Shown here in pieces: positions 34,108-45,800 of a DNA stretch of 64,000 bases (its first letter is position 1; every line of letters starts with the position of its first letter). The notes beneath the pieces are model-generated. The model ran no database searches. It worked only from the letters and a program-made list of their open reading frames with translations, and was not told where the DNA came from. Position numbers and translations under genes: made by a program. This DNA comes from Ypsolopha sequella (Eukaryota; Arthropoda; Insecta; Lepidoptera; Ypsolophidae), in assembly GCA_934047225.1 (NCBI GenBank), contig OW203997.1, positions 1,908,417-1,972,416 on the forward strand, in the 5' to 3' direction.

Positions 34108-36053
34108 AGTAACAGTATTACGTCTTGGCAGTGTTCTTGAAATAACGATCGGCAGTCGCATGCATTAGGGCTGCCCACAAACACAGATAAAATAACAGTA
34201 TTACGTCTGGGCAGTGTTCTTGAAATAACGATCGGCAGTCGCATGCATTAGGGCTGCCCACAAACACAGACAAAATAACAGTATTACGTCTGGGCAGTGT
34301 TCTTGAAATAACGATCGGCAGTCGCATGCATTAGGGCTGCCCACAAACACAGACAAAATAACAGTATTACGTCTGGGCAGTGTTCTTGAAATAACGATCG
34401 GCAGTCGCATGCATTAGGGCTGCCCACAAACACAGATAAAATAACAGTATTACGTCTGGGCAGTGTTCTTGAAATAACGATCGGCAGTCGCATGCATTAG
34501 GGCTGCCCACAAACACAGACAAAATAACAGTATTACGTCTGGGCAGTGTTCTTGAAATAACGATCGGCAGTCGCATGCATTAGGGCTGCCCACAAACACA
34601 GACAAAATAACAGTATTACGTCTGGGCAGTGTTCTTGAAATAACGATCGGCAGTCGCATGCATTAGGGCTGCCCACAAACACAGACAAAATAACAGTATT
34701 ACGTCTGGGCAGTGTTCTTGAAATAACGATCGGCAGTCGCATGCATTAGGGCTGCCCACAAACACAGATAAAATAACAGTATTACGTCTGGGCAGTGTTC
34801 TTGAAATAACGATCGGCAGTCGCATGCATTAGGGCTGCCCACAAACACAGACAAAATAACAGTATTACGTCTGGGCAGTGTTCTTGAAATAACGATCGGC
34901 AGTCGCATGCATTAGGGCTGCCCACAAACACAGACAAAATAACAGTATTACGTCTGGGCAGTGTTCTTGAAATAACGATCGGCAGTCGCATGCATTAGGG
35001 CTGCCCACAAACACAGACAAAATAACAGTATTACGTCTGGGCAGTGTTCTTGAAATAACGATCGGCAGTCGCATGCATTAGGGCTGCCCACAAACACAGA
35101 CAAAATAACAGTATTACGTCTGGGCAGTGTTCTTGAAATAACGATCGGCAGTCGCATGCATTAGGGCTGCCCACAAACACAGACAAAATAACAGTATTAC
35201 GTCTGGGCAGTGTTCTTGAAATAACGATCGGCAGTCGCATGCATTAGGGCTGCCCACAAACACAGATAAAATAACAGTATTACGTCTGGGCAGTGTTCTT
35301 GAAATAACGATCGGCAGTCGCATGCATTAGGGCTGCCCACAAACACAGATAAAATAACAGTATTACGTCTGGGCAGTGTTCTTGAAATAACGATCGGCAG
35401 TCGCATGCATTAGGGCTGCCCACAAACACAGATAAAATAACAGTATTACGTCTGGGCAGTGTTCTTGAAATAACGCTCGGCAGTCGCATGCATTAGGGCT
35501 GCCCACAAACACAGATAAAATAACAGTATTACGTCTGGGCAGTGTTCTTGAAATAACGCTCGGCAGTCGCATGCATTAGGGCTGCCCACAAACACAGATA
35601 AAATAACAGTATTACGTCTGGGCAGTGTTCTTAAAATAACGCTCGGCAGTCGCATGCATTAGGGCTGCCCACAAACACAGATAAAATAACAGTATTACGT
35701 CTGGGCAGTGTTCTTGAAATAACGCTCGGCAGTCGCATGCATTAGGGCTGCCCACAAACACAGATAAAATAACAGTATTACGTCTGGGCAGTGTTCTTGA
35801 AATAACGATCGGCAGTCGCATGCATTAGGGCTGCCCACAAACACAGATAAAATAACAGTATTACGTCTGGGCAGTGTTCTTGAAATAACACTCGGCAGTC
35901 GCATGCATTAGGGCTGCCCGCAAACACAGATAAAATAACAGTATTACGTCTGGGCAGTGTTCTTGAAATAACGCTCGGCAGTCGCATGCATTAGGGCTGC
36001 CCACAAACACAGACAAAAATAACACTATTACGTCTGGGCAGTGTTCTTGAAAT
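34108..36053. repeat. 83-bp satellite, about 23 copies
   Basis: The unit contains ACAGTATTACGTCTGGGCAG, TGTTCTTGAAATAACGATCG, GCAGTCGCATGCATTAGG and GCTGCCCACAAACACAGA. Units are nearly identical. Two variable sites, GACAAAAT/GATAAAAT and GATCGG/GCTCGG, are not random: the GCTCGG form is confined to units after 35470. The overlapping 69-codon minus frames are repeat artefacts. Confidence 0.97.
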
Positions 36054-36104
36054 AAACAAACATTGGAATTTAGTAAACATTGGATCGTCCATTCAACCTG
36101 TTCC

Positions 36105-36175
36105 AAGGGATATTGCCATGGGAAGGTGTGTCCAGCAGTGGCGGTATGGGCAGTGCCCGTCCAAGGCAGTGCCGG
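36105..36175 (+). mobile_element. small RTE-type fragment
   Basis: TGCCATGGGAAGGTGTGTCC AGCAGTGG resembles the CCAGCAGTGG core seen at 20795. Too short to place further. Confidence 0.35.
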
Positions 36176-37232
36176 ATAATTAATAAGTTAACTAATAGTT
36201 AAGGCGCTCTTATCCCAAAATCAGTAATTTCAAAGTCAAATAGAACTTTCAAATATCGTCTAAAACTTCAAAAAAGAAATACGCAATATAGTTCGAACCT
36301 TTATCTAGGTCTTCCACGCATGCGTTACACGATCAGATAAACTTTGCTCGATAGAAATAATTCACGAACACAGCATGTAATAAGACCTTTCAAATCATGC
36401 CATTTCCATAATTCCACTCTTTTATTAACGAAAAATATCTGGTAATATTGCTCTTTAAATTTTTTAGGTAGACCACGTAAGTGGGTTTTAATAAACATAT
36501 CCCTTATTTTTAAACAATTTAAAAACCGATAAAAACAACGAAAAAGTACAAAAGTGAGGTTATTTTCTTTACTCCTTACACGTAAAGAAAAAGACAGAGA
36601 GTCACCCTTCTGGGATAAGAGTGCCTTAAATCACATGTTCTGCTGCTCATACAACTTGTTAATTAGATCTGAAATTACACTGAAAGAACATTTCCTTTTT
36701 AAGATCTAACGGTACCATCCCGTGTCTCACATATTAGCTTAAACGCAAGAAGTACTGGGTGTCTAGGTTTATTTATATTTCTGCATGTCTTTTTGCTTTG
36801 AAGCCTACCTATCGCAATTAAGACTTGTTATCAGGGTTCAGTGGAAATATCCTAAGTAGAACTAAAACGGTTTCTTAGGTACATAATGGTCATTTGTTTT
36901 CGTGAAGACGATATCCCGAATTGTACACGTATACATCATTATAACAAAGGGCACTTACGTATTAAGGCGCTACGGAAAAAAAATCGACACTTTAAGGACT
37001 TGCATATCTACTTCAGTAAATAATGTATTATTTTGATAAAATAGTATATTATTTTTGGATACTATTTCTAGGGATCTGTTAAAACAGAAACGCGATTGGA
37101 GAAATTCGGCTCGATTTTATTGAAATTAGGTCCTTTTCGACACCAATTCTCCTGGTTTGACAATTTAGAATGACATATAGACTGCTTTTATTAGATGGGT
37201 TTTAACGGTATCTAGGACCTGAGGGGCTATTA
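36176..37232. other. no gene seen
   Basis: AT-rich. 36540-36610 has a partial inverted pair. No recognised frame. Confidence 0.4.
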
Positions 37233-37441
37233 TGTATCTTTAGTTGCCATTTGAACTGGGTGCCTATCATCAAAAACATAGATACACTATCGAATTCCGA
37301 TTGTCTAAGGATATGTTCGCACTTGAAATGACGACACAGTTCGTAAATAATTCAATACCCCACTAATAGCAATTTTGAAAGTTCCATTTTAGCTATGTTT
37401 TTGATGATAGGCACCTAGTCCAGTTGGCAACTAAAGATACA
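37233..37441. mobile_element. MITE, copy 1 of a pair
   Basis: Inverted ends TGTATCTTTAGTTGCCA and TTGGCAACTAAAGATACA, extended by GGGTGCCTATCATCAAAAAC / GTTTTTGATGATAGGCACC. 209 bp. A second copy is at 39419-39619 in the opposite orientation. Confidence 0.8.
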
Positions 37442-38955
37442 GAATAGAGGAGCTGGTTAAACGAAATTTTGATAGCAACTTTAGTACATTTTTATTAATA
37501 TAAAACCGAGTTTTTGCTACTTTTCCACGAATTCGTCCCTGTCGCACTGAGGATTTTTTCGCATATGGAGTAAAAGGGACGCTAAAACTTTTTCATATCG
37601 CCTTAACCTTAAAACTCAATAAAAACCTACTTTGGTAAAGATATTTTAAGTGCATAGCTTTTTATGGTTTCAGAGGTAAAAAGTTATTTTATAGAGAATA
37701 TTTCATTGCACATTAAAAATAATAATTGCACATCAAATGGTTCCATTCATAAATCCTTTAGCGCAGAAGCGAGCCGGTAGTTTAGGTTAAGAAGGTTAGG
37801 TATGGCGAGTCACGGAAAGTAGTGGAATGACCGCCATACATACATGTACTTGGTTATGTTCTATGACAACCCAAAAATCCTATAATTGTATCCTTCAAAA
37901 CAAGCCGGACTAAATTTGATGTGGTATTAGTATTTTTGATAGGTCACCATAGTTAGCATTTTTAGTATTTTCTGGTGTGTAAAATAAATAAATACACTAT
38001 AATAAATAAATACTTAAACTATAATTTATTATGGGTACACCATATTTAATTTATTTCATTGTTGCTTGTACAGGTTTTTATTTTGTAACTTCAATTACGA
38101 GGTGCGTGAACATTAACGATACTTAATATTTTTTTAATTATTTCAATTATTTTATAACGCAATGATTTTTTTAATTCATGATTTCGGCAATAACTCTGTC
38201 GACCTGTCGCACAAGCCCTGCCCTGCTGAGTTTTGGGCAATACCGTACGTACCCAGTTTGGGATACGCTCGTCAATAGGCTGATAGTTACAGAACCCTCA
38301 TTGCCAAAAGAAGTTCCCCCTTGGCTACCTAGGTTCGAGTACCCCAACCGGTTGTAAGGTATCGTGTGAAAAACTTACGTGGAGAAGTCACCACGTTATT
38401 CGTACTTTGATAAATAATACAAAAAGTTACATTTCAGTTGGTCTGTTTGTCTATGAAGTTCAAATCCGATTGTAGGTTTTCGGTTAATTAAGGCGCTTAG
38501 TATCGCCAAATGGGTACTTTCCGAAGCCTACTCCTCTTTTATGGCCAAACCAAAAATATTGAAAAAATGTGTTATGGATTATCAACTCTAGGACAATATA
38601 TGCAACATTTTTCTTTTTCGTACCACCAAAACTTCTACATGAAAAAAACTTAATGGTGTTTTTTGGCTTGAATTCCCTACTGCTTCTAAGCGGCTTTTTT
38701 ATTTAATTCATTTATGCTTTAACAAATAGATAAACTTGATATCTATAAATATAACAAAAGATTATTTAATCGAACAATCACGTCCATGTGAAAAGTATTA
38801 TTTTCTCCAATTTCGCCCTATCAAGGACGCAGCGAGTGTCTTATAACAGCCACCACGCATTGTGCGCTGATATGAACGTTATTTCAATGTCATTTCCTTC
38901 GATATTCGTACAGACAAACATCGAGCTGCTAATTTGGCGGTGGTAATCGCCTTAA
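37442..38955. other. no gene seen
   Basis: AT-rich, with no motif, TIR or frame that I recognise. Confidence 0.4.
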
Positions 38956-39138
38956 TAAAAGACTCCGAAACTTCCTGCCAACTGCTACCAATGTTGCGCT
39001 TGCTCAATCTCTCCTGCTACCTATTTTAGATTATGCCGACTCTTGTTATCTTGATCTCACTGAGGAACAACTTAATAAACTTGAGCGTCTTCAACATTTT
39101 TCTATTAGGTTTATATTTGGATTACGCAAATATGACAA

Positions 39139-39292
39139 TGGTATCGATTCGGCGTAACACGTCTTAACTTATTTGACAGAACTAACCTTATTTTAAGCGT
39201 CCTGTCGTTTTCTTTCTTAATCGAAAAGAACGCTTAAATTAAGTTTAGTCCTGTCAAATAAGTTAAGATGTGGTTCACCGAATCGATACCAT
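39139..39292. repeat. hairpin inside LINE remnant
   Basis: Arms GGTATCGATTCGGCGTAACA ... and their complement ... CACCGAATCGATACC pair through CTTAACTTATTTGACAG. The arms derive from one LINE segment duplicated in inverted orientation. Confidence 0.7.
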
Positions 39293-39418
39293 TGTCTTAC
39301 GGTATCGTTCTCAGCTTAAGTGGCTCTCTATCTGTCTTCGTAGGAATTATAACTATCGTATTAACTATACATATCGAGGGTTAAAAGGCAAATAGGTTGA
39401 AGCGACATCCAGCCCCCT

Positions 39419-39619
39419 GGTTGCCAACTGAACTGGGTGCGTATCATCAAAAACATAGATAAAAACAGAAATTTCAAAATTGTCTTTAGTGGGTATTGAA
39501 CTATTAACGAACTGTGTCGTCACTTCAAGTGCGAACATATCCTTAGACAATCGGAGTTCGATAGTATATCTACGTTTTTGATGATAGGCACCCAGTACAG
39601 TTGGCAACTAGAGATACAT
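39419..39619. mobile_element. MITE, copy 2 of a pair, nested in LINE remnant
   Basis: Ends GGTTGCCAACTGAACTGGG and CAGTACAGTTGGCAACTA with inner ATCATCAAAAACATAGAT / TTTTTGATGATAGGCACC. Matches 37233-37441 inverted. Confidence 0.8.
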
Positions 39620-40055
39620 AAAAGGCCCGCAGGGCGAAATTGAGTTATTTATATATTTGGAATTAGCAATTTTTTCTGCGTCGTTTGAGACAGGTTTCAC
39701 GCCAATCGGAGTACTTTTTTGTCGCTTAATATTATTAAACTATCTTCTTATCTCTGTTTTGTTCAACCCTTCGACTACTTCTTACTTGAAAAATCACCTT
39801 ATTTTTCTTTGTTGTAAAAACGACCATAACCTAAGGTCATCTGAAAATCTTAATTTAGCATTTCCAGTTCATACTACTTGTTTTTATGGTAACTCGTTTA
39901 CTGTAGCAGCTATACGCCTATGGAATGCCCTTCCTCTCGCAATAAGACAACCTCCATCCTCACAAGTGTTCACAACTATGGTTAAACAGCATTGTCTTTT
40001 ACTATGTTCAATTTGTTTTCGTATTTCGACCTGTTTTTTTAAATATCTATATTGA

Positions 40056-40311
40056 TTTATTTTTGTATATATATATATATTATTTATTATTTATATAATA
40101 TAATATATTATTTTGTATATATATTATTTATCTACAGATATGCGTATTTTGAAAAATCTCACGTGAGATTAGAGGGCGGGGTCGAATCAAATTTAAAACT
40201 ATTTACGTAAAAATACGGAAATTGGGCCGCTACTTGTTTAGAAATAGATAAATATTAAAAATTATATGGGCACACATTTCGCTCGTATTGTATTAAGTAT
40301 GTGGTAATAAA
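40056..40311. repeat. (AT)n-rich tract and spacer
   Basis: 40065-40135 is TATATATA / ATTATTTAT low complexity, probably the tail region of the preceding LINE remnant. The rest is not recognised. Confidence 0.5.
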
Positions 40312-40655
40312 AAACCGGTCAAGTGCGAGTCGGACTCGCGTATCTAAGGTTACCGTGGATGATAAATTAAATTTTGTCATTTCGTTTTCGTGAATTTCTC
40401 AACGCCTATATTTTCTCTGTAATCTAAACGTAAGCACATATTACCATGATTTTTTTCTTATCTTTCGGTTAACCAATTTTGCAGATAAGGGGAGGGGATA
40501 TATTTTTTGGAACAGATATTTTTTTGCGGTTTTTCGAGGATTTTCCGAAATAAATGCAAGTAAATATAGCCAAACTATGTATTTTTACAATCAGCTCTTT
40601 AATACCTACAATGTGATATCCGCATAGGTTCCTTTACGGCACTACGGAACCTTAA
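40312..40655 (-). repeat. GGTTCCGTAC-family repeat, reverse orientation
   Basis: CCGGTCAAGTGCGAGTCGG then ACTCGCG at one end and GGCACTACGGAACCTTAA at the other. Confidence 0.65.
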
Positions 40656-42593
40656 AAACGAAAACAAGCAACAATGTATTCGCATCGAAACGAGTACATC
40701 TATGTATAAAGAAATACCCGTCTGGCAGGAATGACTGCGTCACTAATATGATAAACAGTTGATGCACGCACTTATCTAGGGGCTCGTTTATTTTCTGTCA
40801 GGTTGTTGACCTGATGGCAACTGTTTTAGCAGTTGTTGTGTTTGTGGCCACACCGGGAATCGAACTCAAAATATTTTCGTACTACAAGATGTTGCTAAAA
40901 TTTGGTAGCAAAAACGTTTTAAATAAGTCAAAATATTATCTATATTTCGTTGGATTTTGAAGTGTGTAGGTACAGAATCCGCAAATTACGAAAATTTCTA
41001 TCATAGTTGAATTTATGATTTTATCATATGAAACCTGTTTTGAAATAAAATAATAATTAAAATTGAATTTTGGTTCCAAACCAACAAATTATGTGCAGGT
41101 CGGTGTGGGCGGACCAGAAAAAAATAAAACAAAATTGAACATTTTCGATTAGTTTTATTATTATTACATCAAATGCAATGCATGTGTTTCTGTAATAGTA
41201 ACAATAAATAATATTGTGTTTATGATTTTACTTTATAATAAAACTAGTTTACACGGCGTTTACTAGTTTATATTGTAGTTTATACGTTATATTGTAGTTT
41301 TGAGAAAGATAACCACTTCATACCAAAATTAACAAAAGATAACAAAAGTATTTTTTTCATAAATATACCTATATAAATTAGAAGGTGTGGGAAAATGATA
41401 AGCCATTTTTTCTGCTGACTGTAAGATTGTATGTTGATGTTGTGGCCATCTTTCACAAGATACGTAAAAAAAACAAGTTTTATAAAATAAACAGGAATGG
41501 TCATCACGGAATTATAAAATGAAACATTTTAAAATATTCAACGTAATTGTAAATAAAATATTAAAAAAAAATCTTTAGATTGCATCGTCTTTGGTTACAT
41601 TAAATAAGGTAAGGTACAAATTCAAAATAGATTTAAGTTGTACTTAATGCAGGTAGAAATAGAAAATATTAAGGAAGAAAATAATTCTCAAATCACTGGT
41701 GCACTTATGATAACCACAAGTAGATCATTACATATTTATTCAGTCGCCATTTTTATTCAAATCATCCCGTTGACAATTTCAACCAATAGAAAACATGCAT
41801 TCAAAAATAGCACCAATATTTTAAAATCAGCAAATCGTTTTTTTTTTGCTGGTAATATTACCAATGAAATTAATTTTGACACTAGCAACACCAAACATTT
41901 TATGCAAATAATATCGTTTCAAATGGTATCATATTGATACATTATTATCAGGAAAAAAGTAAAAAGTCTCGGTGCTAAAAGTTATAACTTAGTTTACATG
42001 ATATATTTAAAAGATATGGTTAGTTAGACATTTAGATATGAGATATTACAATTTCAGATCTGCACCCTATATCAGATGATCACACAACTTATGAGTAGAA
42101 AATATGTATTATAATTTACAATACTTTTATGTTGTATAGTAGATATGTATAGAAAATCAATTATTAGCTATGGTAACACTCATTGCCTACGAAATCGGAA
42201 TAACGTAGAAAATGTCAATAATATCTAAACTCCTAACCACAGACCTATATGAAATTATAATAGGTTAACAAATTTAGACATTAACAAATGTTAAAATTTA
42301 CAAATCTACAACTTAAATAGCTGATGATTTAACTACATGAATATAGAAACATATGTACCTAATTTTATTTGGTCTCTTTTTAGTAACGGTTATATTTTCA
42401 ACAGAATTCTTTAAATTCAATTCTAATAAATGATTCAAACCTACCGTATTATCAAGAAAGAGGCTTAAAACATCGCCTTTAAAAATAACTTAACGCATCT
42501 ATAATACAAAGACTTCCATCAAAATATCCAAGGAGTTTTTATACACGACATGATAAATAGTTCTTGGCTTATAAAATTACCTATTTCTTTCTT
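40656..42593. other. 3' flank of the FRMPD4-like gene; no other gene
   Basis: Strongly AT-rich. Part next to 42594 is presumably 3' UTR (read leftwards). The 75- and 99-codon frames in it have AT-driven composition and no motif. Confidence 0.45.
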
Positions 42594-42836
42594 CTACGGA
42601 GAAAATACCCTCAGACTTCTGAGCAAGGTGGCCAGTACGTTGGCCAAGCATTCGGCTCGAAGAGCCAGTTGGCCTTCTAAAGTAGAGTTTGTTTCTTGGT
42701 TCTTCTTAGCGTTGTGTTCGTGAATTATGTGAGCCATTTCAGCGCCAGCTAAGTCTTTAAACGCAGCCGTGACGTCATGAACTCGTAAAACTAGGTTTCT
42801 GGTCTGTAGCGGCGAGGAAGTGTGTCTGCCTAGTGC
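42594..42836 (-). CDS. FRMPD4: FRMPD4-like exon 12: terminal coding exon with stop
   Basis: The acceptor AATTTTCCAG is followed by 80 codons and TAG at 42596-42594. It encodes [37 protein letters not shown] and the end [13 protein letters not shown]. The pattern suggests amphipathic helices forming a bundle with exon 11. AT-rich sequence below 42594 is the presumed 3' UTR; I cannot pick one poly(A) site. Confidence 0.85.
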   Translation of the reverse strand, partial: ALGRHTSSPLQTRNLVLRVHDVTAAFKDLAGAEMAHIIHEHNAKKNQETNSTLEGQLALRAECLANVLATLLRSLRVFSP

Positions 42837-45800
42837 CTGGAAAATTAATTATTACATTGTATTACAGATTTATCTTTCACAACCGACCAAGAACGACCGA
42901 CATTTTGAGCCATTTTCTTAGCATTGGCTGCCAGTTGGGGAAAACTATTTAGATTCGATATTTTATAAAATAGTCATTTAATATTGAATATTACAAGTAA
43001 GAACATAATTGAGAAGTCCTTTAAAATCAACAATAATAGTTATTGTTTTCATTTAAATATTTCTGTTTCTTGCTTCGAAATTGTGAACTCATGCATCCCT
43101 AGTGAACAGGACAACCCTATGGCCTTGTTGATGAGTAGCCGTCCCACAATGATTTCTAGTACGGAAGGTCGCTGATGGAATGTGGAAGAAAAGAAGTGAC
43201 AGTCGGCCAGCGAGCTGGCTGTGCCGACTCCGCCTGCGCCCAGCGCTCCCACCAGCGAGCACGGGGTCCTCATTAGCGACACGGCGCAGGAAGTTAACAT
43301 TACCTGCGCTAGATCAGCGAGCCTCCTCAGCGGCGTGAGACAGTCGGCCAGCGAGCTGGCTGCACCGACCCCGCCCGCACCCAGCGCTCCCACCAGCGAG
43401 CGCGAGGTCCCCACTAGCGACACGGCGCAGGACGTCAGCTCGCTGCGTGCACGCTGCAAGTGTTTACCACAGTTGAATTATAGGCCAATAGCCAATAGCC
43501 ACATATTATGTACTAGCTGTTGCCCGCGACTTCATCGCGTGGAAGAAGATAATGCGGCTACAGTGTAATCCCTTGAGAATCCCGCAATAAAAAGTATCCC
43601 AGTTTTCAAGTTGGATAATAAGTTATCGAATAGTGATCTCCCTTCCTTCTTTCTTTGTAATCCATGTTTCACTTCTGAGGATCGTACAGTGGTAACCGCA
43701 TCAAAACTCTTTCAGTAGTTTTTGCGTGATGCATGAAATACCGACTAAAATTCCGTTTTTGTTTTGTATCCGTATCTTACACCGTTATTTTTTTCATGTC
43801 ATCAATGTAAAGTAACAAAATAATAATAATTTTCATGTGGGCTTAGCTGTATTGGCTTTTTTTCTGACGCGAGATTAATTAATATGTAAGCCCCAAAAAA
43901 TAGCCATGCAAAAATATCGGTGGGAAGGTATCGAAAAAATTTTTTTAAATCGTTGGATTTCGTTCGAAAATGAGCTGAGGGGAAGGCAAATCCAACGATT
44001 TCAACAATTTTTTTCGATACCTTCCCACCGATATTTTTGCATGGCTATTTTTTTGGGGCTTACATATTAATTAATCTCACGTCAGAAAAAAAACCAATAC
44101 AGCTGAGCCCACATGAAAATTATTATTATTTTGGTACTTTTAATTAACGCTGGCAACCCCTTTCCACCACCCGATCGATTAAATTTTTTTTTTGGGTTCA
44201 CAGGGAGTACAGAGCAACTGTTTGAAAAAAAAAAAATAAAAGTCGCTGGGCCCTCATTTTTTAATTTTTTTTCCCCACCCCACTACACCCGCACCCACCG
44301 CCCGCGGCCTGCCAGCACGAAGATTATCGGAAAAGGTTGTTCAGGGAAGTAGCTAACGGAGTTTCAATACAGCTGAAGCCACATGACCGATTTGGTCGCT
44401 AGCTCTTAGACTAATAAGCACGCTTCAGAAGCCGGTTGTGAAGTGAGTTGCGTATTTAATATTCCACCCCCTTTACGTACTTTGAAGTTGAAGTATAAGA
44501 ACAACATTAAATTTAAATTTTAAAAATATCTTCTCTCTTTGCAATGATAATCGCCAACCTAAAGTTTCAGACAGAAAACTCACGTTTCTTTCTTTATACA
44601 CATCGTCTTTTTAAATTAACTCCTTTCAATTGCAAGATAAACAATATCATACAATAATAATATTTTCAATTATATCTATTTGTTTTAAGCCAAAATTTTG
44701 CCTTTTTATTTATCCACTCACAATACTTTATATTTTAAATAGTTTATACTATGTGAATATTTATTTTAAATTATATATACGATATAAATAAATCCTTATA
44801 TTTATATACGTACTTCTATTTAATTCGGATGTCGTGTACTGTTTCTGTGCTTATATATCAACTGCAGGCCCTAGCAGAATAACAGCGTTGCGGGATGTTA
44901 CTGGTAACACCCGTAGCATATGCTGAGTTGGGGTCCTTTTTATTGCCACGACACATGACGTTCCATGTTTATATATATCGGTGTGGTATTTATCAATTTT
45001 ATTTTTAGTAAAAAAAGTTGTATTTAAATGTGTTTTGTTTCGTGTGTGTTGTCGCATTTAAATAAATGATTCTTTATCTTTATCTTTATCTTTATTTTTA
45101 GAGCGTCGTCGAAGAAAAAGATGTGCAGGAAATAGCCACACTATTATTTGACACTATCTGTAAGGTGACTTTGTTGCATACAACCAAGATTCAAATGACA
45201 AGGAAGACTCAATGACTCTACGAAATTCGCAAAATCAAGTTTTTACAGCTTGAACAAACTAAGTACTTTATCAATAATTCAAGTCTCTATGGTGAACAAA
45301 ACTAGTCCCTGAGTCTCTATGAATGTACGAGGGGAGGCTGAAAAGTAATCTACCTAACTATGAAAGAAAAGACGTAACTGGATAGTTTATATTTATTTTT
45401 CTATATAGTCCCCTGCTAATAAAATGCACTTATTAAATTTTTCAAATATTGAATTTAAGCCATTAAAAAAAAATGTTTTCGGTTTGTCGTCAAAATAGTC
45501 AGAAACCGCTGCCTTCATTTCGTCATCGGTCATAAACCTTCGTCCCCTGAGGTCTTTCTTGAGAAGTCTAAACAGAAAATAGTCACAGGGGGCTAGATCT
45601 GGACTATAAGGGGGGTGGTCAATGGTTTCGAAGCCATTGTCTTTAATTGCTAGCTTTGTTGTGCGTGCGGTATGCACTGGTGCGTTATCGTACAAAATCA
45701 GAATTCCGTTGCTTAGTTTACCTCGCCGTTTTTCTTTTATTGTCTCTCTTCGTTGATATAATAAGTTTGAGTAATAATCAGCATTCATTGTAGTTTTCTT

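Larger units (their letters stand above)
38956..40055 (+). pseudogene. LINE reverse-transcriptase C-terminal remnant, interrupted
   Basis: Near 38990-39140 the plus strand reads ALAQSLLLPILDYADSCYLD LTEEQLNKLERLQHF and FIFGLRKYD, the post-RT region of a Jockey-group LINE. It resumes after 39290 as YRSQLKWLSICLRRNYNYR. After the MITE it ends at 39780-40055 as SENLNLAFPVHTTCFYGN, then FTVAAIRLWNALPLAIRQ. It is interrupted by a hairpin (39139-39292) and a MITE (39419-39619). Confidence 0.8.

Noticed and set aside
34118..36106. Series of near-identical 69-codon minus-strand frames
   Set aside because: They start every 83 bp and are simply one satellite unit read repeatedly; no coding evidence.
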